From positions 43,289,574-43,353,573 of the forward strand of contig OX578278.1 in assembly GCA_951217055.1 (NCBI GenBank): a stretch of DNA of 64,000 nucleotides, read 5' to 3'. The stretch is from Gerris lacustris (taxonomy: Eukaryota > Arthropoda > Insecta > Hemiptera > Gerridae). How positions within the stretch are numbered: position 1 is the first letter of the stretch; each line of letters starts with the position of its first letter. The translations under genes were made by a program, and so were the position numbers. This document shows positions 11,171 to 24,744 of this stretch, piece after piece. Under the pieces are notes generated by a model, which did not search any database, was not told the origin of the DNA, and saw only the letters and a program-made list of their open reading frames with translations.

Positions 11171-13528
11171 ATTGTTAGATTTGATTCTTTTTCTTTGGGG
11201 CCTGGAAACGGTTTGAAATTGATTTGAGTTTTCAACAATCATTTGGTTTCTTTTACGTCTATTTAGTTTGGGATAAAACAGTATATCGAGTTTAGGATCA
11301 AGGTACACTGATTAGAGAGATAGATACAAGGCAAAACCTTAAATATGCATGTTCTTCCATAAATCTTTAAAAATTTTGATTTGTTTGGGGAACCACTCAT
11401 GTAAACCTATTGCTATGTGAAACAATTTCATCTAACATACCTTGGTGTTATTTTTATAGATCAATGCCTAAAGTAGGAACTTTATAGATACAAGAACGAA
11501 TAAAATAGAAATATACAAGGATTCAAGCAGATCGCAATAAATTAACGGAATTCGATAGCACCGGCTCAGGTCCCCAGGTACAGATTGGGAATTGATAAAT
11601 GACCATGGGGAGTGGAGAAGGGTTGAGAGGTATAGTGTGCAGAGTGACAGAGATAGCGTTATACCGGCGGACTTGGCGTCTCGTACCGACGGTGCTGCTA
11701 CCTCTACGCTTCTAGTCGTATTACATTTTAGCGGATTACGTGTAAAGCTTCAGCCAGATTTATGATATCAGTTTGCAAACTCCCCTCTAGTTTTGCGAGT
11801 GGCCCAGTCAACAACTTTCCTGACTCTATAACCGGGCCTAAGTGTTAGCTCCTGCTTAAACCTATCTATTTCTCGTCGGCTAATACTTTGCGATAACGCT
11901 ATATTAGTTTCCCGATAAGGGGGTTTTTGTTTTTCCAGCTTAACCTGATCCTATTCTCTGCATATTGTTTGATAAATACTTGGAAAATATTCTACGTTCT
12001 ACTGCTATATTTTAAAAAAGTTTCTAAATTTGTTTTATCTTTTTTTTGCAATTTCAATTGTGTCTCTTTGAAAGGGTGTTTATAAATGGAAAATGGTAAT
12101 AAACATTTTCATCATTATTATGAAGTTTAAAGTTAATGGGTTTATCGAATGATTAGTTGTAGTGTTATAGAATTATATATGTTTGGTGAAGTCTAATTCC
12201 TATGTAGATTATCTTTTTATAATGACAGTTTGGAAATAGATATACTTGTTTATCACAGCAGAGCTTACTAGGGTTTTTAACGAATTTGTCGATTTTATTA
12301 ACCCCTAACTTTTATTAATGTTTAAAGATTATTTAATAACCGATTGGAATTTATGTTTTAGTTTTGAAGCTCTGAGAGAAAAGCAGAATATAATTATGTA
12401 TTTACTAAACGTTTATTAATTACTTGTAACTTGACACTTCAGACATACATAATACCAATCTTATTAGTCTCAACGGAAAGTGTTAGATTTCCATAATCAT
12501 TTTATAACAATTTATTTTGTTTGACTAAATAAGCTATTTGAATTAGAAGTTTAATAGGGAATTGTATCGAATTGTAATCCCCAGATAATTTTCATTCATA
12601 CGGTTCTACAATTTACCCAATAACAACGCTTCGTTCCATTTTGGAGTCAATAATGGGATTTCGGCCCCCAGAGGAAAATCATTTGTAAAATGACACAAGG
12701 TTTTGTAGTCTCGTCCCATAGAAAAGAGAGGATTCATTTGTTTGTGTGTTGACGAGATTTAGGTGCCAGATTTGTCGCTTGGGCTTTCTATTGCCTAATG
12801 AAATAACAACAATACTAGTCCTCGTTGCATGCTTTTTGAATCAAAATATTGTTTAGAAAACACGCTTAATCTAATCAGCAAGCTCATTGTTTGTTCACCA
12901 AGAATCCAGATTTTGATTAAACGACAAATCAATGAGCCAACAAGAGAACTACTTTCACAACATAGTAACTAATTCAAGATAATATAAGTGTAACGCGTAT
13001 AAAACTCATTGATTTAAAGGTTTAAGGTGCACTGGGATAAAACAAAATGTCTGTCTATGGTTTGTGCAGAAGAGTGGGGTGCTGTAAGGTTAACTGCTGA
13101 ATATATTTCGATGAAATTTACATTGCGAAATATATAATCAGAAAAATCATACCCCAAGATACATTTCCCGTAAAATAATAGGAAACAAAGTTGTTACGAT
13201 AAAGTAATACTTTCGAAAATTTTTATATTTTGTTGTATAATATTTATAATTTAAAACAATAAACAAAAATCACATCTTTCATAGAGATCAAACACGCATT
13301 ATGATATCGTGTTAGGTCTTCCGTTATTCAGGGATCATTTCCCAGCGATCCCCATTGCCGTTACACTCTAAAGACGGGTTTATTTTTAAACTAACAAAAG
13401 GGAAACAACCTTTTTAGTATTATATTTGTCTTTTCATTTAGGAGCTGAATTGAACGGATTTCGAGAATACCGTTTTTAATTTAACCTTAAGATTATTTGA
13501 AAGGTGTTTACACTCTAATCAGATTAAA
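11171..13528. other. No recognisable gene; one GC-richer island
   Basis: Mostly AT-rich sequence. Part of it, about 11550-11850, has clearly higher GC and complexity (blocks such as ATACCGGCGGACTTGGCGTC), yet gives no long open frame or known motif. It may be a conserved non-coding element, a non-coding exon or an old transposon. The rest shows nothing. Confidence 0.4.
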
Positions 13529-13821
13529 CCAAGGATCTTATATAAAGCGGATGTAATGTTAAGAAGGGGTTTAAGGCAAAAAAGTGACCCCATGAAGGTA
13601 AGAGAAATTGGAGAAAAAATCATACTGCGCATGCTCCACGACCTTTGAACTGGGACAAATTACCTTTTTTAACAGGTTATAACCTGACACTTATAAACAA
13701 ATTCTTGGAAACCTATAACCAAGAGGAAGGTAATTTGTCCCATTGGAGCTAATATTTTACATATCTTCATGGGGTCATTTTTTTGCCTCAACCCTCTATC
13801 CCCTTTATATAAGATCCTTGG
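13529..13821. mobile_element. Foldback/MITE with CCAAGGATCTTATATAAAG ends
   Basis: A 293-bp element whose two ends are inverted copies starting CCAAGGATCTTATATAAAG, with similarity extending about 65 bp (including the CCCCATGAAG block). It is flanked by the direct repeat ATTAAA on both sides, a probable target duplication. A second nested inverted repeat (GGGACAAATTACC) lies in the middle. There is no coding capacity, and the superfamily is not assigned. Confidence 0.75.
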
Positions 13822-14967
13822 ATTAAACTGAGTTTAGAAAGCGCCACCAACTTAAAAAAATTACAATGTGAACTAAGTATAAGAAATAACAATTAATTAT
13901 TTCTCAGTTTTAAATAAATTTAAGAAAACGATGAAAAGAAGAGTGTTCAAACCAGATTATGGGTTTGTTTAGGAGCGGATGACACAGCTTAAATATTATA
14001 TTATTTTTTCATATGGGAATGCAAGTGAAAAATGTAACTTATTTGTTGGCATTTATCGGTTTATGAACAAAATTGACTTTGTTAATTTTGTAAAACATCC
14101 TTTTTTGTAATCTTACTCGGATGAAATTCTGAGGTTAAAATCAATTGAGACGTCCTTTTTTTCTGCTCACTCGCTCCTTCTTGTGAGTAATAACCCATGA
14201 AAAAAGAAGGGTAAAAAAAGAGGGTGGATGTAATTGAGTTGAGAAGGTGGGAGCCGGGTGAATGGTTGCGGCACAGAGCGGTGCGTCGGCTCGGCTTAAT
14301 GCTCGGAGAGAATGTAGTTGGGAGTTTCTTTTCATCTAAGCGAGGCTATAAGGTGCTCCCATCAAATCCTAAGGTTGCCTCCTATCTACCCACTTAATTT
14401 GTTTAACCTTGCTCTGAAGCTCGTGCAATATTCACCGCCTCCTTCACCTTCCTTGTTCACTTTGTCCCTTAAAGCTTTGCACTAAGTACCTAACACTATT
14501 GACTCCATTTGTCTGCCTCAGCACCGGCTTCTTTTCTCTACCTCCTACATCCTCTCTATTGAACTAGCTATCAAACAAACCTGTGCTTGAAACTCTCTTC
14601 TTACTAACCCTACTTTTGGATTCTATCAGCTTATACTATAATCTATTCCAATACATACCGCTAAGAGTAATCGAAGTCATTATAGTTTTACAAAGTTATC
14701 TTCTACTACAGTATTTCATTAATATGTCTGACTTAACTTAATAATTAGTTTGTTGCATTTGTACTTTAATTGCTCTTATTTCAGCCCTTTTTCTTAAATC
14801 CTCTTCCTTATTTTTATTTTATATTATATATTTTATATACTATTTTCTCTAAATAATGTTTTCTAGCTAGAATATTTTTTACTATAAATACAATTCATAC
14901 CGAAATTCTTATATTATTCCTATTTTTAGACGATATCTTCTCGAAGATTTAATATCTTATATTTTAA
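13822..14967. other. AT-rich DNA, no recognisable gene
   Basis: A small GC-richer stretch at about 14150-14600 has no recognisable protein. The 64-codon frame there on the minus strand (14141-14335) has no family resemblance. Otherwise nothing is seen. Confidence 0.4.
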
Positions 14968-17463
14968 CCCTTTAAACGCCGCCCTAAAAAATAATGATTT
15001 TTTTGTTGATTTTTTTTGCAATTCGGCTTTCTTATTTTTTACTTATGAAATTTCAAAAAAAAAAAATTCAAAAAATTTAATTTTTCACCATTTTCTTTTA
15101 TGTTCCATTTATGGAACAATGGCGGGACTTGGGTTACAAGAATTACACATAATTTAAAAAAAAACTATTTTTAAAGAGACCACATAAATACAATAATTAA
15201 TTAAATATTTTGTTTAATTTAATATTATTATTTAATATATTATTAGTTAGATCCCCACCCCCTCTCTTTTCATAATAAAGCCACCCCCCCCCCCCCAAAA
15301 AAAATATATATACATATAAACAAAAAATTTTAATTATCAACATGCTAATAAAACTACATACTATAAAAATAAATATCTCCCTATACCATTCCCCCCCCCC
15401 CCCCCAACAGAATTTTTTTTGATAAACTCATACAATTTCATATAAGCATTACTTTTGTTGAAAAAAAAGTCCTGATTTGGGACCATCCTTCCGGGGGCCA
15501 CTCGTAGCAACGCCATAGCTATTTCTCTTCTAAATGAGAAATAATCAACTACCATTGAAGTATTTTTATATACCTTTGTGCAGAAGCCGAGCTGCAACAA
15601 CAGCCATATTCAAACCGTTTGCAAACAAGTTCCACCACCATTTCTTAGATCTTAGTTGCGGGCGATAAGAACCTAGCATCCGATCTAATACATCAACTCC
15701 TCCCATTCCTTTATTGTAATCTCCAACAAGGCTAGGTTGGTCTACATCAATTCTTTTATTTTTCCCTCTTGAATATCTTTTAGCAGTTCTCATTGGTAAA
15801 TGGGAAGCGTAATTTGACGCTATAGTCACCACAGCATTGTCGTTCCATCGACAAACATAAACTGAACCGTCACTCAAATAATCGAATTTCCCTCGGTCTC
15901 TCCTTTTTATTTCTTTTTGAGATATGAGAGGGCATGTTGATATTCTCCCTTCTCTTACTATTCCTGTTGCCTTGAAATTTTTCGTACGGAGATCTTGCAA
16001 TAAATCATACGATGTAAAAAATTGTCAAAGAAAACTTCTACTTGGCGAGGTTCTTCTATAACGGCAAGAAGATCGTTTACTACTCTTGTACCAAGTGGAG
16101 TCTGAGGAGCAGCGTCTGTTTTCTTACCGGCGTATATTTCCATATTATACGGGTAGCCATTTGATGAACAAAGCATCCAGATCTTGAACCCGAATCTTAT
16201 GGGTTTACCGCGAATTAACATTTTACATGAATGGTGACCATAGTAAGGGACCATTGATTCGTCGATTGACACTCGATCATGAAAAATGCCGAATTTCATA
16301 AATTGTTTTTTCAACTCGTCATAAAATGGTTGAATTTTTTTCTAATTTGTCTCCTTGTTTTAGTTTGGAATTATCCATAAGGTGAAAATTCTTTTTTATA
16401 TCCCTGAACACTATAGGTTTTCAAGATCTTATATGAATAGTATTCCTTTTTGCATACACTTAAAGCTATAATAAGAGAACCGTTATGCACCCAGATTAAA
16501 AGGTGGAGGGAGGCGGTTAGAAGCTCATGGGGAATTTGTAAATTGAGCGGGACAGATTGTTGAAAGGAAAGCGGCTTCTATTAGGAGATTATTTTCCTGT
16601 AAATATTTATAAGTTTTTGCAATTTTCCATGAAAGATTTAAAGTTCTTTAAAAATAAAGGGTTTATCCCATTCCAAGTTTAGGTCAATCCCCATCCACAG
16701 GTAAGTAATCCCATTCCTTCATCCTTCCGCTTTTCATAATCCTATGTTACCAACCCGTTAAGAAGCATGCCCTATCAATATTTAGTACACAGATAAAGAT
16801 CACAGTACTGCTGTAATACATTCAAAGTGAAATAAGTTTATAGTAAAAAAAACAAAAATAATCTATAAGAGTATAGATTTCAACTAATTCCCTAATTTTA
16901 CCTGCCAGATTATTAAGAAAGATACTTAAAATACAAATAGTATAAAGTATTCTATTTAATACGTATAAAAATCAGCAAATCAATATAGTAGTATATAATT
17001 TATTATAAAACAGATAAAGGTAGAGAAGGCAAGGAACAGTATACTACACATGTTCCATGCTACACTGTGTGTCTACCTTACCCGCCATTGTTCCATTTAT
17101 GGAACATGCTTTTTCACTTCGACCTCAGAAGTTCCTTGTTTATATTTGTTTATCAAAATGATTTTTTTACTGTTCTATTATAATCTCTAAGTATACAAAA
17201 AAATTAGGGACCCAATATATATTCGTAATATTTAGATAAAAAATAATATGTGTGGGAAGGTCAAAATCCTTAAAATTGCTAATTTTTAAAAAATTGTAAA
17301 AAATATTTAAAACCCTCAAATATGAAAAACAAAAATACCACTAGTTAAACAAGGATCATAAAAACAGTTAAAATAGTCAAGTTCCCCAAAATATAATCAG
17401 TAAATTATTTTAAAAAAATGTTGAAGTGCATGTTCCATAAATGGAACAATGGCGGTTAAAAGG
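14968..17463. mobile_element. piggyBac element, both ends present (2,496 bp)
   Basis: The left end CCCTTTAAACGCC and the right end (read inward) CCTTTTAACCGCC form 13-bp imperfect terminal inverted repeats. Each is immediately flanked by TTAA (14964-14967 and 17464-17467), the piggyBac target site. The length is close to the usual 2.5 kb. The palindrome TGTTCC-ATTTAT-GGAACA occurs at 15101 and 17089 and as a variant at 17431, each with an ATGGCGG-type neighbour. It is probably a subterminal transposase-binding repeat. Homopolymer C runs interrupt the 3' part. The transposase gene inside is broken, so the copy is inactive. Confidence 0.92.
15361..16400 (-). pseudogene. piggyBac transposase (DDE_Tnp_1_7), frameshifted and N-terminally lost
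   Basis: The C-terminal half of a piggyBac transposase is spread over several frames. In order: HLMDNSKLKQGDKLEK, a slip in an A7 run near 16340, KQFMKFGIFHDRVSIDESM with VPYYG, IRGKPIRFGFKIWML, EVFFDNF, a second slip near 16015, QDLRTKNFKATGIVREGR, YNKGMGGVDVLDRMLGSYRP, a third slip near 15575, and YFSFRREIAMALLR. The three family catalytic aspartates are visible in SIDES, FFDNF and GGVD. The N-terminal half (expected around 16400-17050) cannot be read and the C-terminal cysteine-rich finger is missing. It acted as a cut-and-paste transposase for the surrounding TTAA-flanked element and is now dead. Confidence 0.9.
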
Positions 17464-19088
17464 TTAATAAGACCTTGTTCGATGAAATCATTATCAGAGT
17501 TATTTTTATTTTTTCAAATTATATGGATGATAAGATTGTAGTTTACAAAACTATATTTAGACAATGCATTTACAAACATACATATACATAAATTGTGTAT
17601 GCACATTGCACATATTTATGAGTGTTAACAAATGTGATCTACAAAGTGTGTCTAAAAATTAATTATTTTTATCAATATCATTATATTATATTAATAAGAA
17701 TATTTATTCAATCATAGTAAATAATTAATAGATAGTCTATTTTTAAGAAAGTGCTATTGAAATATATTATTGCCAAAATAGATCTAATAGGCTACCACAG
17801 CTGAGACTGAATTGAATGATTTATTATTATGTAAAATTTAAGATTTATTTGTAGAGATAATATTGTAAAATATTCAATAAATGGTATTATTGTTATATTT
17901 AGAATCATAACATGATGCATGTTTTAGCTCTTGTCTAGTCCTTTAAGTGATTCGTCGATTTCCTTTTCTTTTTTTTTATGTGTAAACATGTTTATCGTGG
18001 TACCAGTATTACTAGGGATTTTACATAAAATAAACCAAACAAAATTATTGTGGTAAATAAAATAAAATAATTACATCCGCCATTTAAGGCTTCAAACATT
18101 TATGTAGAAGTAATCGATTAACTCAACAGCTGGAAATGATGCTAGTATTAATAAAATCGTTTGGCAAAATTTAAGTATGTTTAACTGTTTTTTAATATTA
18201 TTTCTTGATATATATCTACAGTATATACTAGTTTCGAGAAAATAGAAATATCTTCATAAACATGTTATAAGAAAGATGAGGAGAAAGGAACTTATTCCAC
18301 TAAATCAATACAAAAAATGGAATTAAATCAACATAAAGCTAAGTTGCAAAGTATATCAGTTACTCCTTAAGCTTGTGGAGAATCCTTACGGCAAACAACT
18401 AAAGTTTATTCTTCATTTCTTCAAATAGATACAGAAGAAAAAAAAATGTTGGTTAAGAAAGAAAAACAAGGTTTAGGAAGGGTGCGTTTACCGCACGTAC
18501 TTACCAGGCTAACAGCCGTCAATCTGTCATTTTCTTTTACTAAACCTACTCGAAATTCGGCCTTGAATCTTTTTTATTCCAACAAGTAAATATATCTCTC
18601 CCAAGACAGATTGTTCTCTTTCTTGTTAGTATCATGCTTAGTTTCTTTTTATTTGACTATTCTTCTCTTAAGACTCTCAGATTATCACACAGACATCCAA
18701 AACCCAATGTTTCTTCCATTTCTTCCCTTTATATCTTTTTATTTTGTCGATTCGTCAACTTGAACAATTCTTGAAACTAAAATAAGAATCGAGTATAATT
18801 TTAACCTAGTATGTATACTTGTATACCTTACTTTTTTACACACATCTTTCTTTTTAAATCTTATTTTACATTCCCATTTTGAAAATAACACACGTTGATA
18901 ATTTTTCAAACCAGTTTTCCCTCTTAATTTCTTTATTTGCTTTCCACCTTCTACTTTTTCACCTTTGGAGATCATTATTTTCCCCTCTTTTGCAAAAGAG
19001 AAAAGATAATTTATTACGAACAAAAGCCATTTTTATATATCTCTCGATTAATTTATCACATTCCTTTGATGATGATAATGATGATGTG

Positions 19089-19090
<2 letters not shown>
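17464..19090. other. AT-rich DNA, no recognisable gene
   Basis: No transposon end, RNA gene or coding motif was found. Open frames on both strands at 18739-19196 are composition-driven. Confidence 0.45.
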
Positions 19091-19173
<83 letters not shown>

Positions 19174-19187
19174 TATATATAATATAT

Positions 19188-19246
<59 letters not shown>

Positions 19247-19259
19247 TATATATATATAT
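19091..19259. repeat. (TA)n array with TATTATATAATAT interruption
   Basis: Dinucleotide microsatellite, interrupted near its middle by the palindromic phrase TATTATATATAATATATTA. The open frames across it that read YIYIYI are artefacts of the repeat. Confidence 0.97.
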
Positions 19260-19690
19260 CTTCCTAACTTTCCTCAAACTCCAATTCTTTTTTGTTAACC
19301 TTTTTTTTATACTTAAAACATTATTACAACATACAATGTAAAGTCAAATGTTTGACTTCCTAAATGTAAAATGGGTTATTATTACGCACTTTCCTTTCAT
19401 AATATTATGCTTGATTTCACTTTAAATTATACTGCGATTTTTTTTCGCTAAATTGAATTTTTACCCTATCTAAATATTAATCGAATATAAAATTATTGTA
19501 CAAGAACATAAAAAGCGAATAAATTTAAATTTTCTTGAGATATTAGCATAATGTTTTTATAACTTGAGAAGAACGAGGTATCAAAAAGAAATAAAGCATT
19601 TTACAGTTTGAAAAATAAAGTATACAACTTGTTAACTTGTTTTTTTGTTTTTTTTTTTGTTAAGAATATATAAATTATCTGTCAAAAAAA

Positions 19691-19984
19691 ACTTATGTGG
19701 TAAAAAAAACACCCCGCCAAGTCTGTCGTCCAAAAAAGTTGTGAAATCAACTTTCTGTCCCACCAGATGTTTGCACTTTCTCCTGACTCAACACTGTCAA
19801 CTTAGATACTTATCAGCTTCTTCTCCTTGGCGGTGTGCCTTGCCATTTCCTGAAATTGGAATTTTAATATTCTTCAAACACCAATACAATTTCTTGTTTC
19901 ACCTTCACGTTTGCCACATGAGTTGATTTCACAACTTTTTTGGACCACAGACTTGGCGGGGTGTTTTTTTTTGACCACACAAGT
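19691..19984. mobile_element. Foldback/MITE with about 62-bp inverted ends
   Basis: Left arm 19691-19752 and right arm 19921-19984 are inverted copies, with landmarks ACACCCCGCCAAGTCTGTCG and CAAAAAAGTTGTGAAATCAA. About 170 bp of unrelated DNA lies between them. No target duplication was identified with confidence. The open frame crossing the arms has no family motif. Confidence 0.75.
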
Positions 19985-20296
19985 GGTTCTTGGTCTGATT
20001 TCATGACTTTTTGTACGGTATACATTCAGCGTAGGAATGAGTTGAGGGGTTGAAGGGGGGGGGGGGGATGCACTAGAGCCCTAGACGAATCCAAAAAGCC
20101 CTCATTCATTAAACTCGGTTGAGTAGTTTAGGCTGTAGGTGCGTCAACGTAAAATTAAGGAAGAATAAGAATCATCAAAACTACCATTTTCAAACCTATT
20201 TTTCTCTACTTCTACTAGACCGATTTCGACATTTTTTTTTATTAAAAAACCTAAATTATTTAGGTAGCTTATACGTATTTCACGCTGCAGTGTTCC

Positions 20297-20645
<349 letters not shown>

Positions 20646-20958
20646 TTTTTTCTAGGTTACGTATAATGAATGTAATGACATAAGGACAGCACTGTCCTGA
20701 TGTAGGTTTATAATGGTCAATGGAAGGGGATGGGGATGTAAAGAAATATCACAGCTGATAAGGATACCGAAATGTCAGAAACCATGACATAGGTGTCTGA
20801 AAAGGCACTAGCAATATAAGCCCAAAAAACTTTTTATATGCTGACCGTCTTGCAACACTCGGACACCCGGTTTTCCACGTTTTCTTTGCTTGTATAAAAT
20901 ATATATTTGATTTTCTTGCTGTTAGTCCTTAGGGATGAAAATAATTTTTTTAAAAACA

Positions 20959-21194
20959 AATATTTTCTTTTAATCCATATGTAAGACTATAATTCACCTA
21001 TACCTGGGCATCTTATGGCCTAAAATAACATAAACAACACATTACAATTTGTTATTTGATCTCAAAATATTTTCTTTTTTATAAAAAATATTTTAAGATC
21101 GAATAACAAGTTGTTTTAATATTGTTTGTTATTTTTGGCCTGAAGATGCCCAGGTTTGGTCGAAATATAGTCTTAACTATGAATTAAAAGAAAA

Positions 21195-21197
<3 letters not shown>
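20959..21197. mobile_element. Foldback element of about 240 bp, nearly all stem
   Basis: The left half (20959-21077) and right half (21084-21197) are imperfect inverted copies, matching from AATATTTTCTTTTAATTC-like ends through CTGGGCATCTT to GTTATTTGATCT. Almost no loop remains. It would form a long hairpin RNA if transcribed. Confidence 0.75.
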
Positions 21198-21231
<34 letters not shown>

Positions 21232-21232
21232 T
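21194..21232. repeat. (ATT)n microsatellite
   Basis: About 12 ATT units abut the end of the preceding foldback element. Confidence 0.95.
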
Positions 21233-21326
21233 TCATTTCTAAAGATTAATAACTAGAAAATCATATAAAAACGTAATGTAAGGGATCGACTGGAAAATAT
21301 ATATATTATTAAAAAATATGTTATTT

Positions 21327-22002
21327 AACATAATGTGATGGAGCCTTCAGGGTATAGAAAGAAGAGAATTGTGACTACATTACGTGTTCGGCAACGTTTC
21401 GGCCTTCCCGGCCATTTTCATGCTTAAACAGCAGAATTTATTGTATTAAAATCGTGTCATATTACATACATTGACTACAATTACACTTAAAGGACAAAAA
21501 TAAAAATAATTACTTCAGCAATTTTACACTTCGTGTTGTCATTAAATAATCACAAATTTAGTAGGAACTTTACGGTTCCGTCGTCTACACATCCAAAAAC
21601 GTAGCATCTACAAAATATTCTAATAATATATATATATACTAATGGTAAAGTAAAATCAATAATAATAAGCACACATAACCAAAATCTAATAGGAACTTTA
21701 CGGTTCCGTCGTCTACACATACCATTAGTATGTATTATTAGGTTCTTTTGTAGATGCTACGTTTTAGAAGACGGAACCGTAAAGTTCCTATTAGATTTTT
21801 AATTATTTAATGACAACACGATCGCAAGTGTAAAATTGCTAAGGTAACTGTAGTCAATTTATGTAATATGACACGATTTTAATACAGTAAATTCTACTGT
21901 TTAGGCTTAAAAATGACCGGGAAGGTCGATACGTTGCCGAACGCGTAATGTAGTAAACACTTTTTTTTTTCTATACCCTGAAGGATCCATCACGTTATAT
22001 AA
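21327..22002. mobile_element. Large foldback with GTTCGGCAACGTTTCGGCC ends
   Basis: Arms of about 300 bp (21327-21655 and about 21705-22002) are inverted copies sharing GCCTTCAGGGTATAGAAA, ACTACATTACG-GTTCGGCAACG, a GTCATTAAATAAT block, ACGTAGCATCTAC and GGAACTTTACGGTTCCGTC. An additional copy of the last phrase occurs near the centre (21690-21720). On the minus strand the left arm contains AATGGCCGGGAAGGCCGAAA, which resembles helix II plus GAAA of a hammerhead ribozyme with the CUGAUGA box decayed. This suggests inverted Penelope-type pseudo-LTRs, but no protein remains. Confidence 0.65.
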
Positions 22003-22086
22003 AGTATTTGATAGTACATAAGTCAATATTCATAACTTATTTAACGTTATTGAGAATAATGAAATCTGGAAAAACAAAAAAAACAA

Positions 22087-22870
22087 AAATACGTGTGGTG
22101 TCGCGGGACACCCGGTAGGAACGAAGTTCCTTACATTTTTCATTAAATATAAATTTTAAAATCACACTGCTAAGTACGTATACATTGCTAACTACTTATA
22201 CATGGCGGAATTAGAAAAGAGACAAAATTAAAAGTAACGAACTGTTTTTACCTGGCAGAGTTAAGGCAAAATTAAAAGAAAATCATTATTTGCATAATTA
22301 AAGCAAGCGTCGAAATATAAATATAAGAAAAAAGTTGATCATGATGAGTTTATAGTGAAAGAGTATGTTTGTTAAAAGAGTTTGGATTGAAATAGGACTG
22401 TTTTCTACCTACCTGGCCAATTAATTTAAAATATTATAAAACATATACTTCCCTACTCTACAGCTTCTGCTTGTATCAGGGTGAAATTTTACATGATTAT
22501 ATTTTATTTATTTACAAAACAAAGTGACATTTATAACTATTTTGACATATATAACAAAAATAATCAAAACAAGTCAAGTAACAGGCTTCCTTAATAACAC
22601 TTTTCCCCGTCTTTTAAAGCTTACGTTTACGCGAGCGTTGCGTGTGAACGCTTAAGCGGATAACGTTTTCCGACGAACTCAGCCTGGCCATTGGTAAAAT
22701 GAACTTGTATACCAAATTTCTACTAACTCGGTGAGCTTTTACTTAAGTTATCGCCATCTGTAGATTTCGTGACGGATTTTGCGTGACGGTTATTTTGTGA
22801 CGGTGATTTTGGTAGTTTTTTTCGGATTCACTCCGGGCCAGAACGTGCCATAAGGAACTTCGTTCCAAAA
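22087..22870 (-). mobile_element. Dispersed repeat R, copy 2 (near full length)
   Basis: Read on the minus strand it begins GGAACGAAGTTCCTTATGGC and GGAGTGAATCCGAAAAAAAC, shares the GTTATCCGCTTAAGCG block, then CATGTAAAATTTCACCCTG, and ends with the twin hairpins and ACACGTATTTTT. Three CCGTCACG-like phrases occur in tandem near 22775-22805. About 115 bp of sequence (22497-22610) between the two halves differs from copy 1. No protein is encoded. Confidence 0.75.
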
Positions 22871-24713
22871 AAATTTGTTTACCCTGTTTGAGTGATTCGA
22901 GTCATTCACAAAATTCGTGCTTGGCATTATTATATTTATTGTATTAAAATTGATTAATTTCTTTACTTCTGTACAATCAAGGTGAAAATTTAGGTAAAAA
23001 CCATAGATATATTGTAGATTTAACATTAAAATAGTATCTTGAGTTTACCGAGTCTGAATATAAATTTATTAGAAGTTTTTTTTTTTACCTTTTAAACATC
23101 ACCTTAGTTTTTCGCAAGGCTTAACTACTTAGCATATAAATTTATTAATTTTAATTCTTTATTTTTTTTCTACTTGAACGAGAAAACTAAACTAAAGCTA
23201 TTAACGCCACAAATTAAAGTAACTTTTCCCCCTTAAAAAGGACGAGAAGTAAAAGGTGATAAATCAAGCTGGAAATTCCCGTCTCTTATTTCCGTGCATA
23301 AAGTTCTTTAAAATTAATTAAGCCGCCCTGAGTCTCTCTGCAAAGGCAACAAAGAGGGCGCCTAAATAAAAAGAAGATAATTAATTGTAATAGTCGGAGG
23401 AATAGAAATGAAATCGTTGCTAATTTTTTTCGCTAAATGCTCTAACCATTATACGGACGCTTAATTAAAATTTGAAAACACTTTAAATTAATCGTAAATA
23501 CTTGTGATGAAGGAAACCGCGCTCTTTTATTTTTGCATTTTTAGTTTTTATTAGTTTTCTTTATTTGTATTTTAATTTTATTTATTTATTTTATATGATA
23601 GCACTCTTCTTTTATTTATTTATTTAATTACAATTTTATTACCTTTTCACATACAATACGTATATACATATATAGAGAGAAAGAATTGTGATGAAATATA
23701 CTTTAGTTAGAGTATTAGATTTTGTTAGATTAACACATTTTAGAGACCCCTGATTCCAAAATAGTGGTTAGAAATAGCAAGACTTCTACTTCGATGATTC
23801 TGTTTAAAAAATTATGTTACACAATATTAGTTTCTACTTTCCTTAAGTACGAATTTATGTACGGAGGAAGTATTATAATGGCGCAAAAACCAGCTTTTTT
23901 ATAATGTTGCTTTTTTATTTAGATGGATTTCAATGATTTAATATTGGTCCTTTGAGTCTAGAAAAGTTGGTAGTTTTAATTAATTCTTGTGTGGTCTGTC
24001 GACTGTTAAGTGTGTGGATATAATATATTAATAAAAATAACAATATCGTAGCTACAAATTTTATTAATAAATCCAACGAAATAATAATAAACCCATTTTT
24101 ATAAGACGTACGATGTATACTTACTTAAAGAGAAAAACAAATGTTCCAAAGAGAATGAATATAAAATATGATAAAATATAATAAGAATTTATGCTTAGAA
24201 GAAAGAATAATTTTATTTGTATTATTAAAATGTATTTGTTTTTGTACATTTTCTTATTCCCTGTTCTTTTTTTCAAGTTTCTTTTTAATATCATCAATTA
24301 TTTATTTTTCTAATTTATTTTCTAGAGAATTAGAGGGGGGAAAAGTTAAGAAACTAATGGTTCTCGAACATGTCTTTACTCTAGGGAGATGCTTGGAAAG
24401 ACAAAGAATAAAACATCCTAAACTATAGGAATAAAACTTCTGACATAAAACAACTTTGTTCATTTTTCCTTTTCCTACGTTTTATAAAAAGTTCAAAGTC
24501 CTCTGAATTGGATTTTTAGACTTAATAGCTTTAGTTTCTTCTTGCTTTATCTACGTGACTTCAATTTTTCAACCATGAAAATTATTTATTTCAATTTTAG
24601 AATTTATGAAAATTGAAGTTTTTATATGTATGTGTGTGTCGATAGCGTTGTACTGTACCATTTATTACGATTTTAAAAATACATAATACCATACAAAATA
24701 AAACCCATTTTAC

Positions 24714-24744
<31 letters not shown>

